Positions 8,123 through 14,756 of a stretch of DNA of 45,611 bases are shown in pieces. Source of the stretch: Oscillospiraceae bacterium. GTDB lineage: Bacteria > Bacillota > Clostridia > Oscillospirales > Ruminococcaceae. The translations under genes and the position numbers were made by a program. The notes under the pieces are model-generated. The model was given only the letters and a program-made list of their open reading frames with translations. It did not search any database and was not told where the DNA came from. Every line of letters begins with the position of its first letter. The first letter of the stretch is position 1. The stretch covers positions 1 to 45,611 of the forward strand of contig JALEOL010000059.1 in NCBI GenBank assembly GCA_022766785.1, given 5' to 3'.

Positions 8123-8297
8123 AAAACGCAGATCAAACCGATCTCGCCATACCGGAGTTACGGATATGGATACTGCATAATGCGCTTTGTTCAGCTAGTC
8201 CGTGGTTCCGGTGAACGTAAAGTGTGGTGTTTTTGCATAAACCGGGGCGTAATTTTTCATCTAAAGTGCTTGTCTTTGGAAAATTTGCGATTTTTTC

Positions 8298-8326
8298 TTG
8301 ACAAAAGTTAAAACAGGTGATATAAT
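8298..8326 (+). promoter_or_regulatory. Sigma-A promoter of the sigma-factor gene
   Basis: Exact TTGACA (8298-8303), 17-bp spacer, exact TATAAT (8321-8326). Start predicted near 8333, about 215 nt before the sigma-factor ATG, so the palindromic element at 8357-8530 lies in the leader RNA. The 8123-8297 stretch shows no gene. Confidence 0.85.
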
Positions 8327-8356
8327 TAAGCGTAGCAGATAGTTTTTTACATTTAA

Positions 8357-8530
8357 AGGGCACCTCTAAAAACCATAGTGCCTCAGATGCGCAGTCAGAT
8401 TTTTCGTCAGATTATACAAATTGAGCGCAGGCGGGCTAACGCCCGTCAAACGAAATTTGTGTAATCTGACGGAAAATATGCAAGCAGATGAGGTGCTAAG
8501 GCGATAGCCGGTGGTTTTTAGAGGTGCCCT
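8357..8530. mobile_element. MITE-like palindromic element, copy 1
   Basis: Terminal inverted repeats of 19 bp, perfect (agggcacctctaaaaacca at 8357-8375, complement at 8512-8530). Inner arms CGTCAGATTATACAAATT and its near complement (8405-8422 / 8454-8471) and a GCGGGC-loop-GCCCGT tip make the whole element fold as one hairpin. TAAA flanks both sides (possible 4-bp target duplication). No coding capacity. Its core matches the reverse complement of the element at 16001-16176, while the termini differ. Confidence 0.8.
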
Positions 8531-8548
8531 AAAGTAATTTCGGATAGT

Positions 8549-9106
8549 ATGGCTGATTTTTCACAAATGACTGACGAGCAGCTTGCAGGCTGTGTTTCTT
8601 CTGCTCAAAACGGAGACGCCGTTGCAGAGATCGTTTCCAGATATACGGGGCTTGTCCTGGCGCTCGCCGGGAAGTTCAGCTCCAGCGCGGACTACGAGGA
8701 GCTTGTCAGCGAGGGACTGGACGCGCTTATCGCCGCCGCTTCGGGGTACGACCCGGAGAGGGGCTGCTTCGGGAGCTTTGCAGGGGTGTGCGTTTCCAAC
8801 AGAATGAAGAATGTGGTGAGCCGTGCCGACCGGCGCAATTCGCGTTTATCCGGGCTTGACGACGAGGATATCCCCGACAGCTCCCCCACCCCGGAGGAAC
8901 TGGTGATAAGCCGTGAGAACGCCGCAGAGGTCACCGGAAGAATGAAAGATCTGCTGTCCCCTCTGGAGCTTCGCTGCATTGAGGGCGTGATACTCGGTAT
9001 GCCCTATTCCGAGATCGCAAAACGGCTTTCCATCGGCGTAAAATCCGTGGATAATGCTGTAACAAGGGCGCGCGCAAAGCTGAGGGCTGTGTTCCCGGAG
9101 CTTTGA
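8549..9106 (+). CDS. RNA polymerase sigma-70 family factor, SigH (Spo0H)-like
   Basis: 185 residues. Region 2 is seen at about 18-90 (YEELVSEGLDALIAAASGYDPERG) and region 4 at about 135-182 (LSPLELRCIEGVILGMPYSEIAKRLSIGVKSVDNAVTRARAKL). The linker SPTPEELVISRE and the KSVDNA helix are close to the SigH group, which directs early stationary-phase/sporulation genes. No strong ribosome site precedes the ATG: only the 18 bp between the palindromic element and the start are available (TTTCGGATAGT). This suggests that leader structure may control translation. Exact sigma class is inferred. Confidence 0.85.
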   Translation: MADFSQMTDEQLAGCVSSAQNGDAVAEIVSRYTGLVLALAGKFSSSADYEELVSEGLDALIAAASGYDPERGCFGSFAGVCVSNRMKNVVSRADRRNSRLSGLDDEDIPDSSPTPEELVISRENAAEVTGRMKDLLSPLELRCIEGVILGMPYSEIAKRLSIGVKSVDNAVTRARAKLRAVFPEL

Positions 9107-9114
9107 CTATATAT

Positions 9115-9179
9115 GACCCAGTAGCTTAATTTCCAGAGCGTTGTTTATCAAAGGTGTCGGTGCAAGTCCGACCAGGGCA
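9115..9179 (+). other. tRNA-like sequence, degenerate (pseudo-tRNA or tRNA mimic)
   Basis: A tRNA D-arm is readable (U A G C U U A A ... A G A G C, stem 9124-9127 / 9136-9139) and a T-arm (GTCGG-TGCAAGT-CCGAC, 9156-9172). The acceptor positions pair only partly (CCC 9117-9119 with GGG 9175-9177). Only 16 nt lie between the two arms, too few for an anticodon arm plus variable loop, and the T-loop has G where T is invariant. It is therefore not a working tRNA. It sits 8 nt after the sigma-factor stop and 25 nt before the zinc-ribbon start codon. Confidence 0.5.
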
Positions 9180-9204
9180 AAATTTTATTTATGAGGTATG
9201 GACT

Positions 9205-9480
9205 ATGTACACAGACATCACTTTAAAGTGCAAGGACTGCGGAGCAGATTTCGTGTTCACCGCCGGCGAGCAGGAATTCTACGCTGAAAAGGGCTTCACA
9301 AACCAGCCGCAGAGATGCAAGGCTTGCCGTGACGCCAAGAAGAACGCAGGCAAGAGCGGCAGAACCTTCTACGAGGCTACTTGCGCTATGTGCGGCGGTA
9401 TTGCAAGAGTTCCCTTCGAGCCGAAGGAGGACAGACCTGTTTACTGCAGCGACTGCTTCGCTAAGCAGAGAGGCGAGTAA
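9205..9480 (+). CDS. Small zinc-ribbon protein (zf-trcl type)
   Basis: 91 residues from the ATG with GAGG 8 nt upstream; a longer in-frame reading would run back into the tRNA-like sequence and is rejected. Two Cys pairs near the N-terminus (CKDCG at 9-13 and CKACR after QPQR) and two more near the C-terminus (CAMCGG and CSDC) should bind one or two Zn ions. The first half matches a widespread bacterial zinc-ribbon domain (FTAGEQEFYAEKGF). Role unknown; nucleic-acid binding is likely by analogy only. Confidence 0.85.
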   Translation: MYTDITLKCKDCGADFVFTAGEQEFYAEKGFTNQPQRCKACRDAKKNAGKSGRTFYEATCAMCGGIARVPFEPKEDRPVYCSDCFAKQRGE

Positions 9481-9582
9481 TCCTCACCCGGAATTGGTTG
9501 GTATATTCTCACAGAAACTAGCGTTCCATAATGCCGATACCGGCAATTTGAGCAGATTTCTTATAGAACTATTGATCAACTC

Positions 9583-9617
9583 AAAAAAACAGACGGTGAT
9601 GAGCCGTCTGTTTTTTT
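9583..9617. terminator. Bidirectional intrinsic terminator
   Basis: Fourteen-bp stem AAAAAAACAGACGG (9583-9596) / complement (9604-9617) with T-runs on both strands. It serves the zinc-ribbon gene on plus and the glycosylase gene on minus, whose stop codon starts at its edge. Confidence 0.9.
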
Positions 9618-10111
9618 TACAAAAATTCAGCGATCCTCTGGTACTCCTGAAGCATTGCTTCCTCTGAAATAGTTCGGTTCGCCGGGCTGGTGGAGGGCAG
9701 GCAAACCGCCGGGATACTTTCCGGGAAAAACCGCCCGTACAGCGAAAAAGCCTTCTTCCCCGTGGTGAATACCGCGCGGATATCCGCCGCACGGAAGATC
9801 CTGTCCAGGTCGTTCGGCAGGGGATCAGAAATGCTGCTGTCCGAGGCTCCGGCGATAGTACATTCCGCCAGCACGTCCCACAGCGCCACACCGTGTGAAA
9901 GGCACAGCTCCTTCCTGCCAGCGATATCCGGGGGTAGCCGCTCGCCCAGCACCGCGGAAAGCATACGCCAGAAGCGGTTCTGTGGGTGCATGTAGTAAAA
10001 GCCAAGCTCCCGGGACTTTGGAGATGGCATGCTCCCCAGCACCAGGACGCGGGATCTCCCGTCGTACACCGGCGGAAATCCGTGAGTTACGCGCTTCGGC
10101 TCAGATCTCAT
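9617..10111 (-). CDS. Mug/TDG-like DNA-deoxyinosine (hypoxanthine) glycosylase
   Basis: 164 residues. The uracil-DNA glycosylase-superfamily signature is near the N-terminus (HGFPPVYDGRSRVLVLGSMPSPKSRELGFYYMHPQNRFW), followed by ALWDVL and GASDSSI and a C-terminal LPSTSPAN strand, the pattern of the hypoxanthine-DNA glycosylase group. It should remove deaminated bases in base-excision repair. Start chosen at the ATG overlapping the end of the upstream Dabb gene by 11 nt, which implies translational coupling; the longer reading overlaps that gene heavily and lacks a family N-terminus. Exact base specificity is not visible. Confidence 0.85.
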   Translation of the reverse strand: MRSEPKRVTHGFPPVYDGRSRVLVLGSMPSPKSRELGFYYMHPQNRFWRMLSAVLGERLPPDIAGRKELCLSHGVALWDVLAECTIAGASDSSISDPLPNDLDRIFRAADIRAVFTTGKKAFSLYGRFFPESIPAVCLPSTSPANRTISEEAMLQEYQRIAEFL

Positions 10112-10388
10112 AGTCCACGCTGTGCGAAGCGGTGCGTATCGACTTGCAGAACTTCGACACTTCCACATGCAGCGGATTTTCGGAGTACGCCCTCAGCGCT
10201 TCAAGGCTGTCGAACTCGCTTACCAGCACCGCGTCAAAGCTGCGGTCAGAGGGGTTGATGTTTATTCCCACCTCCATGGAGCGTATCTCAGGGATCTTTC
10301 CCCGAAGCGAAAGCAGGCGGTCGCGGAATATCAGCATGTTTTCCTGCTCGCCCTCCCTGAATTTCCACATTACAATATGCTTTATCAT
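10101..10388 (-). CDS. Dabb-family (stress-responsive alpha/beta barrel) protein
   Basis: 95 residues with the standard opening MIKHIVMWKFR and a ferredoxin-like dimeric barrel length. FDAVLVSEFDSLEALRAYSENPLHVEVSKF matches the conserved second half. Bacterial members are mostly uncharacterised; some bind or cyclise small molecules. AGGAGAGATC precedes the ATG. It lies in a three-gene minus-strand set with the gene at 10402 (13 bp apart) and the glycosylase (overlapping). Confidence 0.9.
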   Translation of the reverse strand: MIKHIVMWKFREGEQENMLIFRDRLLSLRGKIPEIRSMEVGININPSDRSFDAVLVSEFDSLEALRAYSENPLHVEVSKFCKSIRTASHSVDYEI

Positions 10389-10401
10389 GTCGTGATCTCT
10401 C

Positions 10402-10914
10402 CTATCTGAATTTGTATTTCATTTCCTCCATAAATGGCTCGTCGTAAAGCTTCGGGTAATAGCCGAATACCAGGTCGTAGAACTGCTCCGGCGTCAGCGA
10501 CTCGAACTCCCCGGAAAGAAATCCCGGATAGCTCCTCATTGCGTCCGCCATGGAGCGCGCCTTATCAGCTTCTCCGCTCACCAGCTTTGCGCATATCCGG
10601 TCATTGCCGTAGATCATCGCCGGGATATGCTCCGACGCCTTTTCAGGGTCGAATCCCGGAGCCGGGACCACTGGGGTGAACCGCGGCTTTATCCGGGTGT
10701 AGAACGTTTTTCCGGCGTGTTTTATTTCGGATCTCAGCGCCCTCATGCACTTGGAAAGCGGCTTCTTTTCGTTCCTGTAATGCGACAGAGCCGCAGAAAG
10801 CGCGTCCAGCAGCGCCACATGATTGATCTCCGGCTCGTCGGAAGCTATCGCGGAGTAAGCCTCCCGTGATACCGCCAGAACTCTGCCCAAAGCGTCGTCT
10901 TCTTTCGTCATCAT
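10402..10914 (-). CDS. Conserved-looking hypothetical protein
   Basis: 170 residues, soluble, no signal peptide. Mostly helical with a basic centre (EIKHAGKTFYTRIKPRF) and an aromatic end (FYDLVFGYYPKLYDEPFMEEMKY). Two ATGs follow each other; the second (10911) has better spacing (GAGGTG) but either is possible. I recognise no family. It is the first gene of the glycosylase/Dabb set, so a DNA-damage or housekeeping role is only a guess. Confidence 0.65.
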   Translation of the reverse strand: MMTKEDDALGRVLAVSREAYSAIASDEPEINHVALLDALSAALSHYRNEKKPLSKCMRALRSEIKHAGKTFYTRIKPRFTPVVPAPGFDPEKASEHIPAMIYGNDRICAKLVSGEADKARSMADAMRSYPGFLSGEFESLTPEQFYDLVFGYYPKLYDEPFMEEMKYKFR

Positions 10915-10982
10915 TTCACCTCAAAAGCTGCCGGGGTATTTGTTGTAAATCCGCTATTTTCCGGCTGTGTGAACAGCTTCTA

Positions 10983-11261
10983 ATACTAATAACCATTTGA
11001 ACTCAGGAAATCTTTGCCGAAATCCAGCACCGCTATCGTCGTCAAAGAAACTTGAGCGTTTTCCGCGCTGCGGATAATGCGTACATACAGTACGCCTGCG
11101 TTTCTTTTCCAAGGGACACGCTGATTAAAGCGTAGCGTATCAAAATCAGCCCCGTGAGTTTTCTCGTTTGAGCGGGGCGATTTTGATTTAATCAGCGTGT
11201 CTCTGGATATAGGTACTGTCTTTCGCCAAATCTTTTCCTTCGTTCAAACGGTTATTAGTAT
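10983..11261. repeat. Palindromic repeat of type ATACTAATAACC, copy A (interrupted)
   Basis: Ends ATACTAATAACCATTTGAAC (10983-11002) and its complement with one change (11242-11261). The interior matches the reverse complement of copy B at 20110-20271 over nearly its full length, including GGAAATCTTTGCCGAAATCCAGCACC and the GTACATACAGTACGC segment. Copy A is longer because of about 23 extra bp near 11055-11078 and an inserted 91-bp palindrome at 11113-11203. No coding capacity; fills most of the gap 10915-11341. Confidence 0.8.
11113..11203. mobile_element. Nested MITE-like palindrome inside copy A
   Basis: 17-bp terminal inverted repeats with one mismatch (gggacacgctgattaaa at 11113-11129, complement 11187-11203) and a second inner stem (ATCAAAATCAGCCCCG with its near complement). 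Copy B lacks this block and reads straight through the site, so it is an insertion. Its ends resemble those of the element at 16001 (GGAAGCACTGAATAAATC) and, loosely, IS903-group IS5-family ends (…TGAATAAATC). Confidence 0.7.
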
Positions 11262-11341
11262 AAAACCCGTCCGCTGTGCATATTATTCAGTAAAAAAGAA
11301 CCTGTCCAGCAAAACAGAACACCCGAAACGGAGAAAATATC

Positions 11342-12064
11342 ATGGATAATATCGCAACGCTCGTTCCGGAAAAACTGACGCAGTTCCAGCCCGGAACATT
11401 CCCCGAATTCCCCCACGACAGCCCCCCGGACGACGGACAAGCGCCGGTGACGATCCCCGGAATGTCCCTCTCGGAAAGCCGGGCGGATGACACCGAGGAG
11501 CTTCCCCGTGCCGGCTCCGCATTACGGCGTGAGGCACGGCGGCGGCGCTTTCCACTGTTCCAGCTTCTCGCTGCGATAGCCGGGGGCGCTGCCGGAGCCT
11601 ACTTCGCGCTGACCCTCCCCGAGGGCGCGGATCTCTCAGAAAGCCTGCTGTGCCGCTCCGGCGACTTTGCCGCACTGCTGCTGCGGCGGATCGCCTGGGG
11701 CGGAGCGTTTCTGCTGGCGGAATACCTCTGCGGTTATTTTGCGCTGGGCTGGCTGCTGGTGTGGGCTGCCCCCCTTATCTGCGGACTTGGGACAGGCGCG
11801 GCGCTCGCCGGGGCGTTCACCGACGGAGAAAACGCAGCGTTCCTGGTGCTGCCTGCCGTAGGGACGGCGCTGACGGTAGCCCTTGCCGCGAACACATCTC
11901 AGCACATGTCCGCGCAGCTTCTGCAATTGGTGTCCGGATCTCGCGGAGTTGTGTCCGACTCGCCTGCCGCCGGGGAATACACCCTGCGGTTCCTTATCTG
12001 GTGCGGAATTCTAGCGGCTTTCGCACTGGTGGAATGCGCCCTGCGCTGCCTGGTGATCAGCTGA
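11342..12064 (+). CDS. Hypothetical membrane protein with cytoplasmic Pro/acidic N-terminus
   Basis: 240 residues. Residues 1-60 are polar and disordered, ending in an arginine cluster (RREARRRR, positive-inside). Four to five hydrophobic segments follow (about 70-90, 108-130, 135-158, 168-190 and 215-238). GGAG lies 8 nt before the ATG. I do not recognise the family. Its stop overlaps the stop of the convergent transglutaminase-like gene by 8 bp. The repeat copy A ends 80 bp upstream, in its promoter region. Confidence 0.65.
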   Translation: MDNIATLVPEKLTQFQPGTFPEFPHDSPPDDGQAPVTIPGMSLSESRADDTEELPRAGSALRREARRRRFPLFQLLAAIAGGAAGAYFALTLPEGADLSESLLCRSGDFAALLLRRIAWGGAFLLAEYLCGYFALGWLLVWAAPLICGLGTGAALAGAFTDGENAAFLVLPAVGTALTVALAANTSQHMSAQLLQLVSGSRGVVSDSPAAGEYTLRFLIWCGILAAFALVECALRCLVIS

Positions 12065-13631
12065 GGGTAAGCGTCAGCGTCCTGTCGGTATAGTTCGCAG
12101 ACCAGCCGCCGGGTTCGCAGCCGTTATTTCTCAGGTCTGTGAAGAACGACTGAGCGGACATCTTGGAAATGAGCGAGTTCATGATCCCGTTCCCTACATA
12201 AACAGTTGTGGTGTAAATGCCTTTCTTCCAGTTTGCAGCCGCATTCTTCACCAGCCAGTTATATGCGGCGTTCGCCGTGGAATGCACCTCTATGCCCATG
12301 GCGCTGGTATAGGTGTAGGTCGTTGCAGTCGCAGAGGGAACGGGGAACGTGTTGTCAAACCTGTGGTCTGCGGATATCTGGCTGGTGGGTACGCAGAAGT
12401 AGTCATAACCGCCGTTGTCGTCCCAGGTTACGTCCATGTTGTACCATTCGCCGTCGAGCTGGAGCATGTTCCACATATGCGGCTCGCCGTTGCCGGTGCC
12501 TGCTACGCAGATACACGGTATCCCCACGGACTGGCACAGGTACATGAACGCCTTGGAATATCCCTCGCACAGCGCCCTGCCGTGAACCAGCGGACCGTCC
12601 GCCTCGGAAATGTAGCTCGGACCGCTGATGTAATAGTCCGTCATATCAACGATCTCGTCGTGAATTACCTTTACCCGGTCGAAAAGCGTATCCTGTTCCA
12701 GAGCCTTGTCGATGATCTTCTGCGCCGCATTCTCAAAATCGGGTTTTATCTTCTCCGTCTCAGACCTGGTGCGTGAATACACCATAGAAATGCTGATGAC
12801 CTTGTTCCCCATTGTGGTGTATCTGTATCCGTTCGCCAGCCAGAAAAACTGAGGATTGTCATAGTCGAACGCCCAGTAGGTCTTGTCGATATCGCTCTTG
12901 ACAGCGCCGATGCCGGTGAGGTCAGCCTTATCCGCATGGGCAGACGCCGCCTCGAACAGCTTCGCGTAGATCTTCTTCTGGGTGGAGGTCAGCGTGCTGT
13001 ACGCGTACTTATTGGTGTAGTTCTCCAGAATGCTCTCCGCGGACGCACCGGCGCTTTTTATCTTATACTCATATGTATAATATTTCTTAGTCCAGCCGCT
13101 CTTTACCGCAAGTACTCTCAGCGTGGCGCTCCGGCTTATCGTGATACCGTCGGAATATACATTTGACGAGGTCGTGGGCTTGCTTCCGTCCAGTGTGTAA
13201 TAGAGCTTCACGCCGGAGGCCTTCGCCGTCAGCTTTACGGTTATCGGCTCGTCATACGAACCCTCGCTCTCCGAAAAAGACACCTTTGGCGAAAGCCTGA
13301 ATTTGTAAGTCTTAACGCTGCTTTTAACGCCGTTTTTCACGGAATAGCACTTTATCGTGGTGTTTTTGGTGAGCTTCAGCGGCTTTGTATAAAGGGTATA
13401 TCTGCTGCCGGTGCTGTAGTATATCTTAGCGCCGGAGGTATCCGTGGTGAGCTTTACCGTCATTGATGAGGCAACGGAGTACGTCCCTGCCTTTCTTGAA
13501 GGCTCGGGTGCCGAAACTGTCGAAGCTGCCGCAGCAACGCTTGCAGGGCTGATGAACTCCTGCACCGGCGCGCTGAACACTCCTGTGGATATCACAGCCG
13601 CAAGGGTGATACTCAATATGCGATTTTTCAT
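12057..13631 (-). CDS. Secreted protein with two chitobiase-C-terminal-type domains and a transglutaminase-like domain
   Basis: 524 residues. Signal peptide 1-20 or longer; two CHB_HEX_C/Ig-like repeats at about 46-113 and 115-192 (GAKIYYSTG..YTLYTKPLKLT; GVKLYYTLDGSKPTTSSNVYSDGITIS). A transglutaminase/protease-like domain spans about 315-440 with the full triad visible: Cys355 (ALCEGYSKAF), His385 (EPHMWN), Asp400 (WYNMDVTWDD). Bacterial members may cross-link or hydrolyse proteins at the surface; activity is inferred. Start ATG has AAAGGAA 8 nt upstream; it has its own consensus promoter and an upstream small transcription unit on the same strand. Confidence 0.85.
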   Translation of the reverse strand: MKNRILSITLAAVISTGVFSAPVQEFISPASVAAAASTVSAPEPSRKAGTYSVASSMTVKLTTDTSGAKIYYSTGSRYTLYTKPLKLTKNTTIKCYSVKNGVKSSVKTYKFRLSPKVSFSESEGSYDEPITVKLTAKASGVKLYYTLDGSKPTTSSNVYSDGITISRSATLRVLAVKSGWTKKYYTYEYKIKSAGASAESILENYTNKYAYSTLTSTQKKIYAKLFEAASAHADKADLTGIGAVKSDIDKTYWAFDYDNPQFFWLANGYRYTTMGNKVISISMVYSRTRSETEKIKPDFENAAQKIIDKALEQDTLFDRVKVIHDEIVDMTDYYISGPSYISEADGPLVHGRALCEGYSKAFMYLCQSVGIPCICVAGTGNGEPHMWNMLQLDGEWYNMDVTWDDNGGYDYFCVPTSQISADHRFDNTFPVPSATATTYTYTSAMGIEVHSTANAAYNWLVKNAAANWKKGIYTTTVYVGNGIMNSLISKMSAQSFFTDLRNNGCEPGGWSANYTDRTLTLTLS

Positions 13632-13743
13632 GGTGAACATTCCTTTCAAGAACACGGAGCGGTCTGACCTTATTACATACTCATCTCAGCCGTGTACGAA
13701 GTGCGATAGCAGTTACGCCGGCTTTCATAAGTATCCTGTAAAT

Positions 13744-13772
13744 ATTATACCAGTAATTCTCCCCGTTGTCAA
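13744..13772 (-). promoter_or_regulatory. Promoter of the transglutaminase-like gene
   Basis: Minus strand TTGACA (13767-13772), 17-bp spacer, TATAAT (13744-13749). Start predicted near 13737, giving a leader of about 105 nt. Confidence 0.85.
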
Positions 13773-13794
13773 CAAACGTCCTGGAAACCGGAAC

Positions 13795-13926
13795 AAAAAA
13801 AATGACCCTTGCGGGTCGGGTGCAGATGTCTGCAAAGTAAAATGATCATTATGTGTAGAACAAAAGAAAGGAGACAACTAAACAAAACAAATGAACGGAG
13901 ATTGAATTAACTCTGTCCCTTTATTT
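13795..13926 (-). ncRNA. Candidate small non-coding RNA, about 130 nt
   Basis: A perfect promoter (13933-13961) is followed on the minus strand by about 130 nt with no start codon that has a ribosome site, then a GACCC-GCAA-GGGTC hairpin and eight U (13795-13817). A second 6-bp hairpin TGCAGA/TCTGCA lies just before it (13821-13834). The middle is pyrimidine rich and includes GTCTCCTTTC, the complement of a strong Shine-Dalgarno. The terminator stem is short (5 bp), so the RNA could also be a long leader for the downstream gene. The remaining gap 13962-14188 is AT-rich without visible genes. Confidence 0.55.
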
Positions 13927-13932
13927 GTCTAT

Positions 13933-13961
13933 ATTATACCGTGATTTATCGGATTTGTCAA
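13933..13961 (-). promoter_or_regulatory. Promoter of the candidate sRNA
   Basis: Minus strand TTGACA (13956-13961), 17-bp spacer, TATAAT (13933-13938); start predicted near 13926. Confidence 0.8.
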
Positions 13962-14188
13962 TAAGTTTTTGGAAGATTTATTTTTTTCGTGCAAACCACA
14001 CAAAAACAAGGGCTTCAGTTTGATTAGTATTTAGTGTTTTATATCCTTTATTCCCATATATTACATATTTGGCTCGAAGTTTTGTGCAAAACGTTGTAAT
14101 TTCTTGTCCGGATCTGTGGGATTATTGTCTGCAAGTTACAATGATAACCACGATATGTTCGTCATATCTCACAAATCGCTCAAAACTG

Positions 14189-14267
14189 AGAAGCTGTCCA
14201 CATAGCTCGAAAAGAGCGGATTATTTTTCTGGAAATACGCCTTTGAGCGGCTATGTGGACAGCTTCT
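14189..14267. repeat. 79-bp hairpin element with 17-bp perfect arms
   Basis: AGAAGCTGTCCACATAG (14189-14205) and its exact complement (14251-14267), 45-bp interior with GAGCGG/GCTC-type partial pairing. It is not followed by a T-run on either side. The right end plus flank (14249-14272) matches 10963-10986, next to repeat copy A, at 20 of 24 positions. Confidence 0.7.
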
Positions 14268-14273
14268 GATACC

Positions 14274-14301
14274 AAAAAACGGGCGGTTTTCCGCCGCCCG
14301 T
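14274..14301 (-). terminator. Bidirectional terminator after the DUF378 gene
   Basis: Stem ACGGGCGG (14279-14286) / CCGCCCGT (14294-14301), with six T on the minus-strand side and seven T (14303-14309) on the plus side. The DUF378 stop codon overlaps the T-run. Confidence 0.85.
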
Positions 14302-14307
14302 CTTTTT

Positions 14308-14520
14308 TTACGCCGCATTCTCTGAAGCCGAGTCGCCGCGGAACAGCAGCGATATGCACCATGCAGCCGACAGCGCAACGATAATATACACCACACGGCT
14401 GAGTGCTGCGCCCTGTCCGCCGAATATCCACGCCACCAGATCGAAGCTGAATATTCCCACAAGACCCCAGTTCAGTCCGCCGATTATCAGAAGCACCAGT
14501 GCGAGCTTATCTATCCACAT
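14308..14520 (-). CDS. DUF378 family small membrane protein
   Basis: 70 residues from the ATG with AAAGGTGG 7 nt upstream. Two transmembrane helices; conserved GGLNWGLVGIFSFDLVAWIFG and ALSRVVYIIVAL are the DUF378 signature. Function of the family is unknown; it is a monocistronic gene with its own terminator. The short polar tail (RGDSASENAA) is probably cytoplasmic. Confidence 0.88.
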   Translation of the reverse strand: MWIDKLALVLLIIGGLNWGLVGIFSFDLVAWIFGGQGAALSRVVYIIVALSAAWCISLLFRGDSASENAA

Positions 14521-14688
14521 TGCTAATCCACCTTTCATCACTTTCATTAATTTGCGCGGATCTGTCCGCTGCTATAATTATGTGGAATTTTTATAGAATT
14601 ATGTAAACACAGGTTTTTTTATTCATTTCCGTATCACTCACCCAATTAGCATTCTGAAAAATTCACCCTTTTGGGTAAGAGATCCTGC

Positions 14689-14717
14689 TTTACAACAGCG
14701 CTTTTTTATGGTAATAT
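14689..14717 (+). promoter_or_regulatory. Promoter of the LytTR regulator gene, with upstream direct repeats
   Basis: TTTACA (14689-14694), 17-bp spacer, TAATAT (14712-14717). Just upstream two TCACCC repeats (14638-14643 and 14663-14668) lie 25 bp apart, the second within an ACCCTTTTGGGT palindrome; these could be regulator sites (inference). Confidence 0.55.
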
Positions 14718-14756
14718 ATAAATAATACAACGGAACACATCACCACGGAGGGAAAT

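Noticed and set aside
8133-8363. Minus-strand frame of 76 codons before the sigma-factor gene
   Set aside because: Spans the sigma-factor promoter and the start of the palindromic element; no ribosome site.
9115-9179. A functional tRNA
   Set aside because: Only 16 nt between D- and T-arms, unpaired acceptor positions and a non-consensus T-loop.
14069-14269. Plus-strand frame of 66 codons before the DUF378 terminator
   Set aside because: It runs through the 79-bp palindrome, has no ribosome site and no protein-like composition.
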